From CAYOLL01 sp964404765 [NCBI: uncultured Gemmatimonadota bacterium] (lineage in GTDB: Bacteria; 4572-55), in the NCBI GenBank assembly GCA_964404765.1, contig CAYOLL010000179.1, forward strand, positions 1 to 12,166: 12,166 nucleotides of DNA, given 5' to 3'. A program made the position numbers and the translations under genes. This document shows positions 1 through 5,409 of this stretch, piece after piece. The notes under the pieces are model-generated. The model was given only the letters and a program-made list of their open reading frames with translations. It did not search any database and was not told the origin of the DNA. Within the stretch, counting starts at the first letter, position 1. Each line of letters starts with the position of its first letter.

Positions 1-1
1 C

Positions 2-820
2 CTGGCTCTGACCCTGTACCAGCAAGCCCAAGCCCTTGCTGAGAGGCTAGGTGTCCGTCGTTTGCAGGGCGTGATTTATTGCGAGATCGGCAGCACCTAC
101 TCGATGCAGGGTAGCTACCCCCAGGCCATCGAGTATTACAAGAAAAGTCTGGATATTGATCAGGAACTCGGCAATGAAAAAGGTTTAGCAGTGAATTACG
201 GCAACTTGGCCACTATTTATGGGCGGCAGGGCGACTATGAGCGAGCCATCGAGTTATATCAAAAGACAATTGAATTGTCTATCAAATTGAGCAATGAGCA
301 AATCGCCGCTAAATCATACGGCAACCTAGGTCTTGTCTACCAGAAGCAGGGGCTCTACAACCAAGCCATTGAGATGTGCGAGCAAAGTTTAGCCATTACT
401 CTGCGGACAGGCGATCAACAAACATCGGCCAGCATTTATGGCAACCTGGGCAGTGTCCACATTGAGATGGGCAATTTCGAGACGGCCATTGCCACGTATC
501 AAAAAGCGCTGGAGATTAATGAACGGATTGGTAACGAGCCCGGCGCAGCTCAGGATTATGGCAATCTGGCCATTGTCTATAAAAAGATGGGCGATAATGG
601 CCGGGCACTGGCGTATCACCACAAATCGCTGAAGATCACGGAACGGATTGGGGACCGACATAATACAGCCATCTCCTATCTCAATCTTGGCATTCTCTAC
701 CGCGATCAAGGGGATTGGGCTGCGGCGCGTAGCCATCTGGAAAAGGCCAAAGCGCTGTATGAGATGGTCGGGGATGCCAAAGAGGCGCAAAAAGCAGCGC
801 AGGCGCTCAGGCAATTGTGA
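2..820 (+). CDS. TPR-repeat protein, 3' portion (5' end outside window)
   Basis: The frame is open from the left edge of the window to TGA at 818-820, giving 272 visible residues. A TTG at 62 could act as a start, but repeat-like sequence (LALTLYQQAQALAERLG) continues upstream of it in frame, so the gene almost certainly begins outside the window. About six full tetratricopeptide repeats of 40 residues are visible, each of the form YGNLxxxYxxxGxxxxAIxxYxxSLxIxxxxG, followed by a short Ala/Gln-rich end. The 40-residue rather than 34-residue period is typical of the kinesin-light-chain/LGN-like TPR class, which forms a superhelical protein-binding scaffold. No catalytic domain, signal peptide or membrane segment is in the visible part; any effector domain would lie upstream. 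The fold is certain, the partner unknown. A 62-bp gap separates it from recG, with no obvious terminator. Confidence 0.9.
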   Translation: MALTLYQQAQALAERLGVRRLQGVIYCEIGSTYSMQGSYPQAIEYYKKSLDIDQELGNEKGLAVNYGNLATIYGRQGDYERAIELYQKTIELSIKLSNEQIAAKSYGNLGLVYQKQGLYNQAIEMCEQSLAITLRTGDQQTSASIYGNLGSVHIEMGNFETAIATYQKALEINERIGNEPGAAQDYGNLAIVYKKMGDNGRALAYHHKSLKITERIGDRHNTAISYLNLGILYRDQGDWAAARSHLEKAKALYEMVGDAKEAQKAAQALRQL

Positions 821-882
821 CACAAATTTGCAAGCTATGTATGGTCTAACTCCGCCTCCAACTGCATATCAAACATCTTTCC

Positions 883-3081
883 ATGACCGACCCAACCCCC
901 AAACTCCACACCGAAATTACCTACCTCAAAGGCGTAGGCCCCAAGCGGGCGGAACTGTTTGCCAAGCTGGGCGTGCAGACCGTCGGGGACTTGCTGTATC
1001 ATTTCCCGCGCCGCTATCTGGATCGCAGCCAGATTTTGCCCATCGAAAAAGCCCGGCCCGGCGAGGCCGTCACGCTCATCGGCAAGGTCGTCACCTTCGG
1101 CGTCGTCAATCCCCGGCGCGGCGTCAGCATCTTCACGCTCATTATTCAGGATGAGACGGATTACATCCATTGCAAATGGTTCAACCAGGACTACCTCAAA
1201 AACGTCTTCAAAGCGCAGCAGGAAGTGGTCGTCAGCGGCGAAGTGACCCTGTTCCGCGGCGAAAAGCAACTGGCCTCGCCCGAATACGAAATCATCGCCG
1301 ACGCCGACGACCCGGAAACCATCCACACCGGCCGCATTGTGCCGCTCTATCCGGCAACCGCGGGTTTGCATCAAAAAGCCATCCGCCAGGCCGTCAAAAA
1401 AGCCTTAGACACCTACCTGCCGGAAGTGACCGAAACCCTGCCCGACTGGCTGCTCAAACGCTACGAACTCTACGACCTGCGCACGGCCATCCTGCAAACG
1501 CACTTCCCCGAATCCGACCCGCAGCGCGACCTGGCCCACCGCCGTCTGGCCTTCGAAGAATTGTTCTACTTCCAACTCATGCTGGCCCTGCGCAAACGGC
1601 TGTCCGGCGCGCCGGAAAAGGGGATTGCCCTGCCCGACCCCGAAACGCAAAACGCCGGAGTGCAAAATTTTAATTTTGCGAAAGACGACGTTAGCGAAAG
1701 CAAAAATAAATTTTTGCACTCCGATAAATCCGAAGAAGAAAGCAAAAATAAATTTTTGCACTCCAGGCTTATCGCCGGTCTGCCTTTCCAACTCACCGGG
1801 GCGCAGCAGCGGGCTATGGCGGAAATCGGGCAGGATTTGGCGGCCAACGTGTCCATGAACCGGATGCTGCACGGCGATGTGGGCGCGGGCAAGACCCTCG
1901 TGGCGGTCGTGGCCATGCTGCGGGCGGTGGAGAACGGCTACCAGGCCGCGCTGATGGCCCCGACGGAAATCCTGGCCGAGCAGCACGCCCGCAAGATCGT
2001 GGCCTATCTGGAACCGTTGCATGTCAACTGCACCTTCTTGGTCGGCAAGATGAAGGCCAAACGCAAGCGCGAGGCATTGGCGGACATCCAAACCGGCATG
2101 ACCCACATCGTCATCGGCACGCACGCGCTGATTCAGGAACAGGTGCAGTTCAACCGGCTCGGTCTGGTGGTGATTGACGAGCAGCACCGCTTCGGCGTGT
2201 TGCAGCGGGCCACCCTGCGCGAGAAGGGCGACAATCCCAACGTGCTGGTCATGACGGCCACGCCCATTCCGCGCACCCTGGCCATGACGCTCTACGGCGA
2301 TCTGGACGTGTCCGTGCTGGACGAGTTGCCCGCCGGACGCCAGCCCATCGTCACCAAATGGACGACCGAATCCAAACGGCCGGAAGTCTATCAATTCCTG
2401 CGCCGCGAGATCGAAAAAGGCCGCCAGATTTACGTGGTCTATCCGCTCATCGAGGAGTCGGAAAAGTTGGACTTGAAAGCCGCCACGGAGATGTATGAAA
2501 CTCTGCAAAGCGGCCCGTTCAAGGACGTGAAAGTCGGCCTGCTGCACGGGCGGATGAAGAACGACGAAAAGGACGCGGTGATGCAGGCCTTTGTGTCCGG
2601 CGAGATCAAGATTCTGGTCAGCACGACCGTGATCGAAGTGGGCGTGGACGTGGCCAACGCCACCGTCATGCTGATCGAGCACGCTGATCGCTTTGGTCTG
2701 ACCCAGTTGCACCAGTTGCGCGGCCGGGTCGGGCGCGGATTGTACAAATCCTTTTGTGTGTTGATGGCCAGTCCCAATCTGTCCAAAGAGGCGCAGGAAC
2801 GGTTGGACATCATCCAAAGCACGACCGACGGTTTCAAAATCGCCGAGGAAGACCTGCGTCTGCGCGGCCCCGGCGAGTTCTTCGGCACGCGGCAGCACGG
2901 CCTGCCGGAGCTGCGCGTGGCCGATCTGTTCAAAGATCAACATTTGCTGCAAGACGCCCGCAAAGAAGCCTTCAACATCATCGCCAAAGACCCGGATTTA
3001 CGACATTCGGCGGTGCAGATTATCAAGCATGTTTTGGAGACGAAGTATCGGGAGAAGTATGAATTGGCGCGGGTCGGGTAG
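883..3081 (+). CDS. recG: ATP-dependent DNA helicase RecG
   Basis: RecG is a monomeric superfamily 2 translocase that remodels stalled replication forks and branch-migrates Holliday junctions. Residues 1-60 hold the N-terminal part with a helix-hairpin-helix-like KGVGPKRAELF. Residues about 60-160 form the OB-fold wedge. The helicase core has Q-motif LTGAQQRAM (304), Walker A GDVGAGKT (331-338), DEQH box (432-435), TATPIPRT (458), motif V region TTVIEVGVDV (581) and motif VI QLRGRVGRG (611). The RecG-specific segment RGPGEFFGTRQHG is at 661. Length is 732 aa against 693 in E. coli; the excess matches a low-complexity insertion at about 255-295 that coincides with a palindromic DNA repeat. The ATG at 883 gives the expected N-terminus but has no clear Shine-Dalgarno. 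The last 34 codons are repeated twice downstream, so this C-terminus may have been supplied by a mobile unit. Confidence 0.97.
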   Translation: MTDPTPKLHTEITYLKGVGPKRAELFAKLGVQTVGDLLYHFPRRYLDRSQILPIEKARPGEAVTLIGKVVTFGVVNPRRGVSIFTLIIQDETDYIHCKWFNQDYLKNVFKAQQEVVVSGEVTLFRGEKQLASPEYEIIADADDPETIHTGRIVPLYPATAGLHQKAIRQAVKKALDTYLPEVTETLPDWLLKRYELYDLRTAILQTHFPESDPQRDLAHRRLAFEELFYFQLMLALRKRLSGAPEKGIALPDPETQNAGVQNFNFAKDDVSESKNKFLHSDKSEEESKNKFLHSRLIAGLPFQLTGAQQRAMAEIGQDLAANVSMNRMLHGDVGAGKTLVAVVAMLRAVENGYQAALMAPTEILAEQHARKIVAYLEPLHVNCTFLVGKMKAKRKREALADIQTGMTHIVIGTHALIQEQVQFNRLGLVVIDEQHRFGVLQRATLREKGDNPNVLVMTATPIPRTLAMTLYGDLDVSVLDELPAGRQPIVTKWTTESKRPEVYQFLRREIEKGRQIYVVYPLIEESEKLDLKAATEMYETLQSGPFKDVKVGLLHGRMKNDEKDAVMQAFVSGEIKILVSTTVIEVGVDVANATVMLIEHADRFGLTQLHQLRGRVGRGLYKSFCVLMASPNLSKEAQERLDIIQSTTDGFKIAEEDLRLRGPGEFFGTRQHGLPELRVADLFKDQHLLQDARKEAFNIIAKDPDLRHSAVQIIKHVLETKYREKYELARVG
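1657..1764 (+). repeat. Palindromic repeat inserted in frame in recG
   Basis: A 23-nt left arm (1657-1679, beginning GGAGTGCAAAA) is matched in inverted orientation by 1700-1722 and again by 1742-1764, both ending TTTTTGCACTCC; 21 of 23 positions pair. Each arm is itself nearly palindromic (GCAAAAAT-AA-ATTTTTGC). A 27-nt stretch at 1696-1722 is repeated exactly at 1738-1764, 42 bp later, so the frame is kept and the peptide SKNKFLHS occurs twice. The segment is AT-rich inside GC-rich recG. It lies in the linker between the wedge region and the Q-motif of the helicase core, a place likely to tolerate extra residues. It looks like a small dispersed palindromic element, comparable in behaviour to Rickettsia palindromic elements, though I do not recognise the family. 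Confidence 0.8.
2977..3081 (+). repeat. recG tail, copy 1 (functional recG end)
   Basis: These last 34 codons and stop of recG encode IIAKDPDLRHSAVQ through KYELARVG. The stretch recurs at 3254-3358 (4 mismatches in 105) and at 4071-4175 (21 mismatches). All three copies have identical length, no indels, and end in a stop codon. Similarity to copy 2 continues past the stop into the left repeat of the following unit, up to about 3153, whereas upstream of 2977 only this copy continues into recG. Confidence 0.95.
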
Positions 3082-3086
3082 GGTTA

Positions 3087-3133
3087 GCCACGAAGACACA
3101 AAGGCACTAAGAAAATCTAAAAAATGCAATTAT
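3087..3133 (+). repeat. Left repeat block, copy 1
   Basis: The 47-bp block starts GCCACGAAGACACAAAGGCA and ends in ATGCAATTAT. It is identical at 3364-3410 and 3445-3491. The first about 25 bp are built of 8-bp periods (GCCACGAA, GACACAAA, GGCACTAA), the reverse complement of the CTTTGTGT-type octamers in the right repeats. Confidence 0.95.
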
Positions 3134-3214
3134 CCGTTGGTATGTCTGATTCATATTTAAAAGTTGCGTACTGCGAATTTTCTTTGCTATTTTGATCAAA
3201 TCTATCAATTTTTT

Positions 3215-3239
3215 CTTTGTGTCTTCGTGCCTTTGTGGC
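3215..3239 (-). repeat. Right octamer repeat, copy 1
   Basis: Three 8-bp periods CTTTGTGT, CTTCGTGC, CTTTGTGG plus C. It is the inverted counterpart of the left block starting at 3087 and is followed by AAGGCGGC and six T, immediately before recG tail copy 2. Confidence 0.9.
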
Positions 3240-3253
3240 AAGGCGGCTTTTTT

Positions 3254-3358
3254 ATCATCGCCAAAGACCCGGAGTTGCGGCATTCGGCGGTGCAGATTAT
3301 CAAGCATGTGTTGGAGACGAAGTATCGGGAGAAGTATGAATTGGCGCGGGTCGGGTAG
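3254..3358 (+). pseudogene. recG tail, copy 2 (detached gene-end fragment)
   Basis: This 105-bp duplicate of the recG 3' end differs from copy 1 at 4 positions and encodes the same 34 residues except D to E at residue 6. It includes the TAG stop and is followed by the same GGTTAGCCACG sequence as recG itself. The reading frame is open upstream to a TTG at 3164, but that extension only translates repeat DNA (FLCVFVPLW), so I treat the copy as a gene-end fragment without its own start. Copy 2 is bracketed by the right octamer repeat (3215-3239) and the next left repeat (from 3364), which form an inverted pair around it. Confidence 0.9.
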
Positions 3359-3360
3359 GG

Positions 3361-3511
3361 TTAGCCACGAAGACACAAAGGCACTAAGAAAATCTAAAAA
3401 ATGCAATTATACTTTGGTATGGCCGATTCGGTGGGCTAGGCTTAGCCACGAAGACACAAAGGCACTAAGAAAATCTAAAAAATGCAATTATACTTTGGTA
3501 TGGCCGATTCG
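3361..3511 (+). repeat. Perfect 70-bp tandem direct repeat
   Basis: Positions 3361-3430 and 3442-3511 are identical over 70 bp, spaced 81 bp, beginning TTAGCCACGAAGACAC and ending TGGCCGATTCG. The corresponding E1 segment (3084-3153) differs at about five positions. Perfect identity points to a recent duplication of the left end of E2. The 11-bp joint (GTGGGCTAGGC) resembles the recG stop region GGGTCGGGTAGGG, hinting that the joint may retain a degraded recG-tail remnant. Confidence 0.95.
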
Positions 3512-3574
3512 TGTTTAAAAGTTTCGTACTGCGAATTCTCGTTGCTATTTTGATCAAACCTATCAACTTTTTTT

Positions 3575-3599
3575 CTTTGTGTCTTCGTGTCTTTGTGGC
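3575..3599 (-). repeat. Right octamer repeat, copy 2
   Basis: Periods CTTTGTGT, CTTCGTGT, CTTTGTGG plus C, differing from the copy at 3215 by one base. It ends 21 bp before the ATG of the GxxExxY gene and is followed by an A-run and AGAGGCTTTT, which supplies that gene's ribosome binding site. Confidence 0.9.
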
Positions 3600-3620
3600 A
3601 AAAAAAAGAGGCTTTTAAAA

Positions 3621-4013
3621 ATGAGCTATGACAAGTTATCGGAACGGGAAGAATTGATTGGCCAGAAAGTTGTGGATGCCGCATTTCAAGTGCATAAAAA
3701 TCTTGGCCCCGGTTTGCTTGAAAGGGTTTACGAAGTCTGCTTTTGCCATGAATTGTCGAAACGGGGTTTAAAATGGCAGCGTCAAGTAGATATACCGATT
3801 CGATATGATGGTGTCACGTTTGACGAGGGTTTGCGATTGGATGTGTTGATTGAAGATTTGGTTATTTGCGAGTTGAAAGCTGTAGATACCGTGAACCCTG
3901 TTTGGCAGGCGCAGATTTTGAGTCATCTTCGTCTGACGCAAAAACGTCTTGGCTACTTGATCAATTTCAATGTTCCTTTGGTTAAAGATGGCATCAAGCG
4001 TTTTGTTCTTTAG
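3621..4013 (+). CDS. GxxExxY family protein (PD-(D/E)XK nuclease-like)
   Basis: This 130-residue protein carries the family signature G31-LL-E34-RV-Y37 in NLGPGLLERVYEV, preceded by a helix with AFQVHKNLG. It then has a nuclease-like core with RLDVLIED (D74) and CELKAV (E84-L-K86), fitting the D...ExK pattern of the PD-(D/E)XK fold, and Q98 in WQAQILSHL. Length and layout match the usual 120-135 aa. Biological function in this family is not established; a nuclease or nucleic-acid role is inferred from the fold. The ATG at 3621 is chosen because AGAGG at 3607-3611 lies 9 nt upstream; the 14-codon in-frame extension to a GTG at 3579 would translate the octamer repeat. Its codons are more AT-rich than recG's, and it is enclosed by octamer repeats, suggesting it travels with them. 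Confidence 0.9.
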   Translation: MSYDKLSEREELIGQKVVDAAFQVHKNLGPGLLERVYEVCFCHELSKRGLKWQRQVDIPIRYDGVTFDEGLRLDVLIEDLVICELKAVDTVNPVWQAQILSHLRLTQKRLGYLINFNVPLVKDGIKRFVL

Positions 4014-4024
4014 CCTTCTATATT

Positions 4025-4057
4025 CTTCGTGTCTTTGTGTCTTTGTGTCTTTGTGGC
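4025..4057 (-). repeat. Right octamer array, copy 3
   Basis: Four 8-bp periods CTTCGTGT, CTTTGTGT, CTTTGTGT, CTTTGTGG plus C, one more than in the other two right repeats. It begins 12 bp after the GxxExxY stop and is followed by AAGCAGC and six T, then recG tail copy 3. Confidence 0.9.
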
Positions 4058-4070
4058 AAGCAGCTTTTTT

Positions 4071-4175
4071 ATTGTCGCCAAAGACCCGGAATTGCGGCAT
4101 TCGGCGGTGCAGATTATCAAGCATGTTTTGGAGACAAAGTACAAAGACAAATACGAATTAGCCAAAATCGGATAA
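4071..4175 (+). pseudogene. recG tail, copy 3 (diverged, probably displaced gene end)
   Basis: This 105-bp copy of the recG 3' end has 20-21 mismatches to copies 1 and 2, but the encoded peptide changes only conservatively (I/V, D/E, R/K, E/D, R/K, V/I) and still ends in a stop (TAA instead of TAG). A 35-bp block (4092-4126) is identical to copy 2, while most differences lie in the last 45 bp and are largely synonymous or conservative. That pattern indicates this sequence once evolved as a real recG end. After the stop the sequence leaves the repeat family, so this is the right boundary of the repeat locus. It has no start codon of its own; its frame runs back to the stop codon of the GxxExxY gene. 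Confidence 0.9.
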
Positions 4176-4419
4176 AACGCTTTACAATCTAACTCCCTCC
4201 GACCGTTTCGGCACAGAGCGATTGCCGTTAGCTTATGCCAAAACTTTGCGATGAACTTAATGTAATTTCTGAAATGGACGCTATAAAACCCATTGCTAAA
4301 ATAAGAAATCTGCTGTATGATATAGTTGACTTGTTCTGAAGGTTATTCTGCCAGAAATGGCACATGCCCTTAACGAGTATAGCTTTTTAAGTCGATAACG
4401 ACGACTGGAGACTGCAAGG
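4176..4419. other. Spacer between repeat locus and isomerase gene
   Basis: No coding frame or repeat-family sequence is seen in these 244 bp. The right part is AT-rich and contains a promoter-like pair (see 4293-4321). No strong terminator hairpin with a T-run is visible after the recG tail. Confidence 0.5.
4293..4321 (+). promoter_or_regulatory. Putative sigma70-type promoter for the isomerase operon
   Basis: TTGCTA at 4293-4298 (4/6 to the -35 consensus) and TATGAT at 4316-4321 (5/6 to the -10 consensus) are separated by exactly 17 bp. Transcription would begin near 4328, giving a leader of about 90 nt before the ATG at 4420. Inferred from consensus only; the organism's sigma preferences are unknown. 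Confidence 0.4.
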
Positions 4420-5307
4420 ATGAGCTTTCGCTTCGGTTACAATACCAATGGTTTTGCCAATCACGCCCTGCCGGATGCGGTTGAAGTTGTTGCGGCCAGC
4501 GGGTACGTCGGTTTGGGGCTGACAGTAGATCATGCCCATTGTAATCCGTATACCATTGACCCCGTTTTTTTGGCTGATCTGAAAGTCCGGCTGCAAAAAG
4601 TCAATCTGTCGGTAGTGATCGAAACCGGGGCTCGCTTTTTGCTCGATAAATGGCATAAACATGAGCCGACGCTGATTAGCGCCACCGGACGCGAAAAACG
4701 TATTGACTTTTTAAAGCGCTGTGTTGATATTGGAGTGCAATTAGACGCTGAGGCGGTCGCTTTTTTTTCCGGTGTGCGACAGGCCAATGTTTCCGAAACG
4801 GAAGCCGAGGCTTATTTTTTGCAAGGCTGTGAACAAGTTCTGGAATACGCCGCTTCCCAAAATATGGCCATCGGCTTTGAACCGGAACCGGGTATGTTCG
4901 TAGACAGCATGGCCAAATTTCGGAAAATAGCCGGCGTTTTAGACCATCCCGGCTTCAAGCTGACACTCGATATCGGCCATCTATTCTGCACGGAAAAGCC
5001 GGGCAGCGAAGCTGACTGGATCGAAGCGCTTGGCCCTTTTATCGTCAATATGCATATTGAGGACATCAAGAGCCGGGCGCATTTTCATTTGCCGTTTGGC
5101 GAAGGCGACATTGATTTTGCGCCGATTTTTCGGGCGATTCATACCATTGACTATAAAGGTTTGATTCAGGTAGAGTTGAGCCGGGACAGTCATCGCGCCC
5201 CGGACGCCGCGCGGCAGTCCATGGCGTTCTTAGCGGAAGCCGTCAGAAACAAAAAACAGAACACGGATCGCACCGCAACTGACGGAATTTTACGGATTAA
5301 AAATTAA
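4420..5307 (+). CDS. Sugar-phosphate isomerase/epimerase-like TIM-barrel protein
   Basis: This 295-residue protein belongs to the xylose isomerase-like / AP-endonuclease family 2 TIM-barrel superfamily, whose members use a divalent metal to isomerise or epimerise sugars and cyclitols or, less often, to act as endonuclease IV. The barrel begins at once (FGYNTNGFANHAL). Candidate metal ligands are E154 in GFEPEPG, D184 in LTLDIGH, H212 in NMHIED and E252 in VELSRDSH, spaced as in the isomerase branch. The set expected of endonuclease IV is incomplete, so DNA repair is unlikely. The last about 20 residues (from KKQNTD) are polar and probably a disordered tail. The ATG at 4420 is supported by GGAG about 9 nt upstream. 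It is first of three co-oriented genes; a glycosyltransferase downstream hints at a sugar or cyclitol substrate, but the exact substrate cannot be read from the sequence. Confidence 0.82.
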   Translation: MSFRFGYNTNGFANHALPDAVEVVAASGYVGLGLTVDHAHCNPYTIDPVFLADLKVRLQKVNLSVVIETGARFLLDKWHKHEPTLISATGREKRIDFLKRCVDIGVQLDAEAVAFFSGVRQANVSETEAEAYFLQGCEQVLEYAASQNMAIGFEPEPGMFVDSMAKFRKIAGVLDHPGFKLTLDIGHLFCTEKPGSEADWIEALGPFIVNMHIEDIKSRAHFHLPFGEGDIDFAPIFRAIHTIDYKGLIQVELSRDSHRAPDAARQSMAFLAEAVRNKKQNTDRTATDGILRIKN

Positions 5308-5361
5308 AGCACAAAAAATTAAGCAAAGACATTATCCGTAAGAACCCGTTTTTTCCGCCGT

Positions 5362-5381
5362 ACCCGTGTTCTATTACGGGT
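5362..5381 (+). other. Small stem-loop between isomerase and glycosyltransferase
   Basis: ACCCGT (5362-5367) pairs with ACGGGT (5376-5381) across an 8-nt loop. No T-run follows, so it is not a convincing intrinsic terminator; it could be an attenuating or processing hairpin in a 102-bp intercistronic gap. Confidence 0.35.
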
Positions 5382-5409
5382 TAGCCGCTGCAAAATTTCG
5401 GGGACGATC

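Larger units (their letters stand above)
3082..3253 (+). mobile_element. Repeat unit E1, non-coding (putative MITE-like unit)
   Basis: This 172-bp unit lies between recG tail copies 1 and 2. It opens with GGTTA plus a left repeat GCCACGAAGACACAAAG (from 3087), continues with a 47-bp block (3087-3133) that recurs at 3364 and 3445, then a core with the palindrome TTTGATCAAA (3191-3200). It closes with a right repeat at 3215-3239 (CTTTGTGTCTTCGTG, CCTTTGTGGC) that is roughly the inverted complement of the left one, followed by a GGC-T6 motif. Core and both ends are shared with E2. No convincing gene lies within: the open frame from 3164 to 3358 simply runs through the right repeat into tail copy 2. 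The mobile nature is inferred from repeat structure; no transposase is present. Confidence 0.6.
3359..4070 (+). mobile_element. Repeat unit E2 carrying a GxxExxY gene (putative mobile unit)
   Basis: This 712-bp unit lies between recG tail copies 2 and 3. In order it contains GGTTA and a left repeat (3364), an 81-bp-spaced second left repeat (3445), a core matching E1 (3512-3574, including TTTGATCAAA at 3549-3558), a right octamer repeat (3575-3599), a GxxExxY-family gene (3621-4013), and a second right octamer array (4025-4057) followed by a GC and T6 motif directly against tail copy 3. Left end, core and right end are shared with E1, so E1 looks like the same unit without the gene, or E2 like E1 with a gene captured. 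There is no transposase, integrase or reverse transcriptase; the GxxExxY protein is the only coding candidate. Confidence 0.6.

Noticed and set aside
389-823. Minus-strand open frame opposite the TPR gene
   Set aside because: It mirrors the 120-bp periodic TPR codons and has no independent coding signal.
1405-2952. A 515-codon open frame on the minus strand opposite recG
   Set aside because: It is an antisense shadow of GC-rich recG codons; it has no recognisable domain, and recG on the plus strand carries all the conserved motifs.
3164-3358. A 64-residue frame fusing repeat-derived hydrophobic residues to the recG tail
   Set aside because: The start would be a TTG within the element core without a Shine-Dalgarno; most likely a by-product of the tail duplication.
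3107-3406. Minus-strand open frame across E1 and tail copy 2
   Set aside because: It only reads repeat DNA and antisense recG tail.
3192-3518. Open frame with internally repeated peptide SHEDTKALRKSKK
   Set aside because: It translates the left repeat blocks twice; the repetition is that of the DNA, and there is no ribosome binding site or family signature.
3087-3599. CRISPR-like array
   Set aside because: Only a few repeats, in both orientations, with irregular spacing of 81 to over 100 bp and related spacers; no cas genes.
4011-4175. Stop-codon readthrough joining the GxxExxY protein to recG tail copy 3 (same frame, no other stop between)
   Set aside because: Frame agreement has a one-in-three chance, and the intervening codons only translate the octamer repeat; no readthrough signal is seen.
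5362-5381. Intrinsic terminator after the isomerase gene
   Set aside because: The six-bp stem lacks a following T-run, so it is listed only as a stem-loop.
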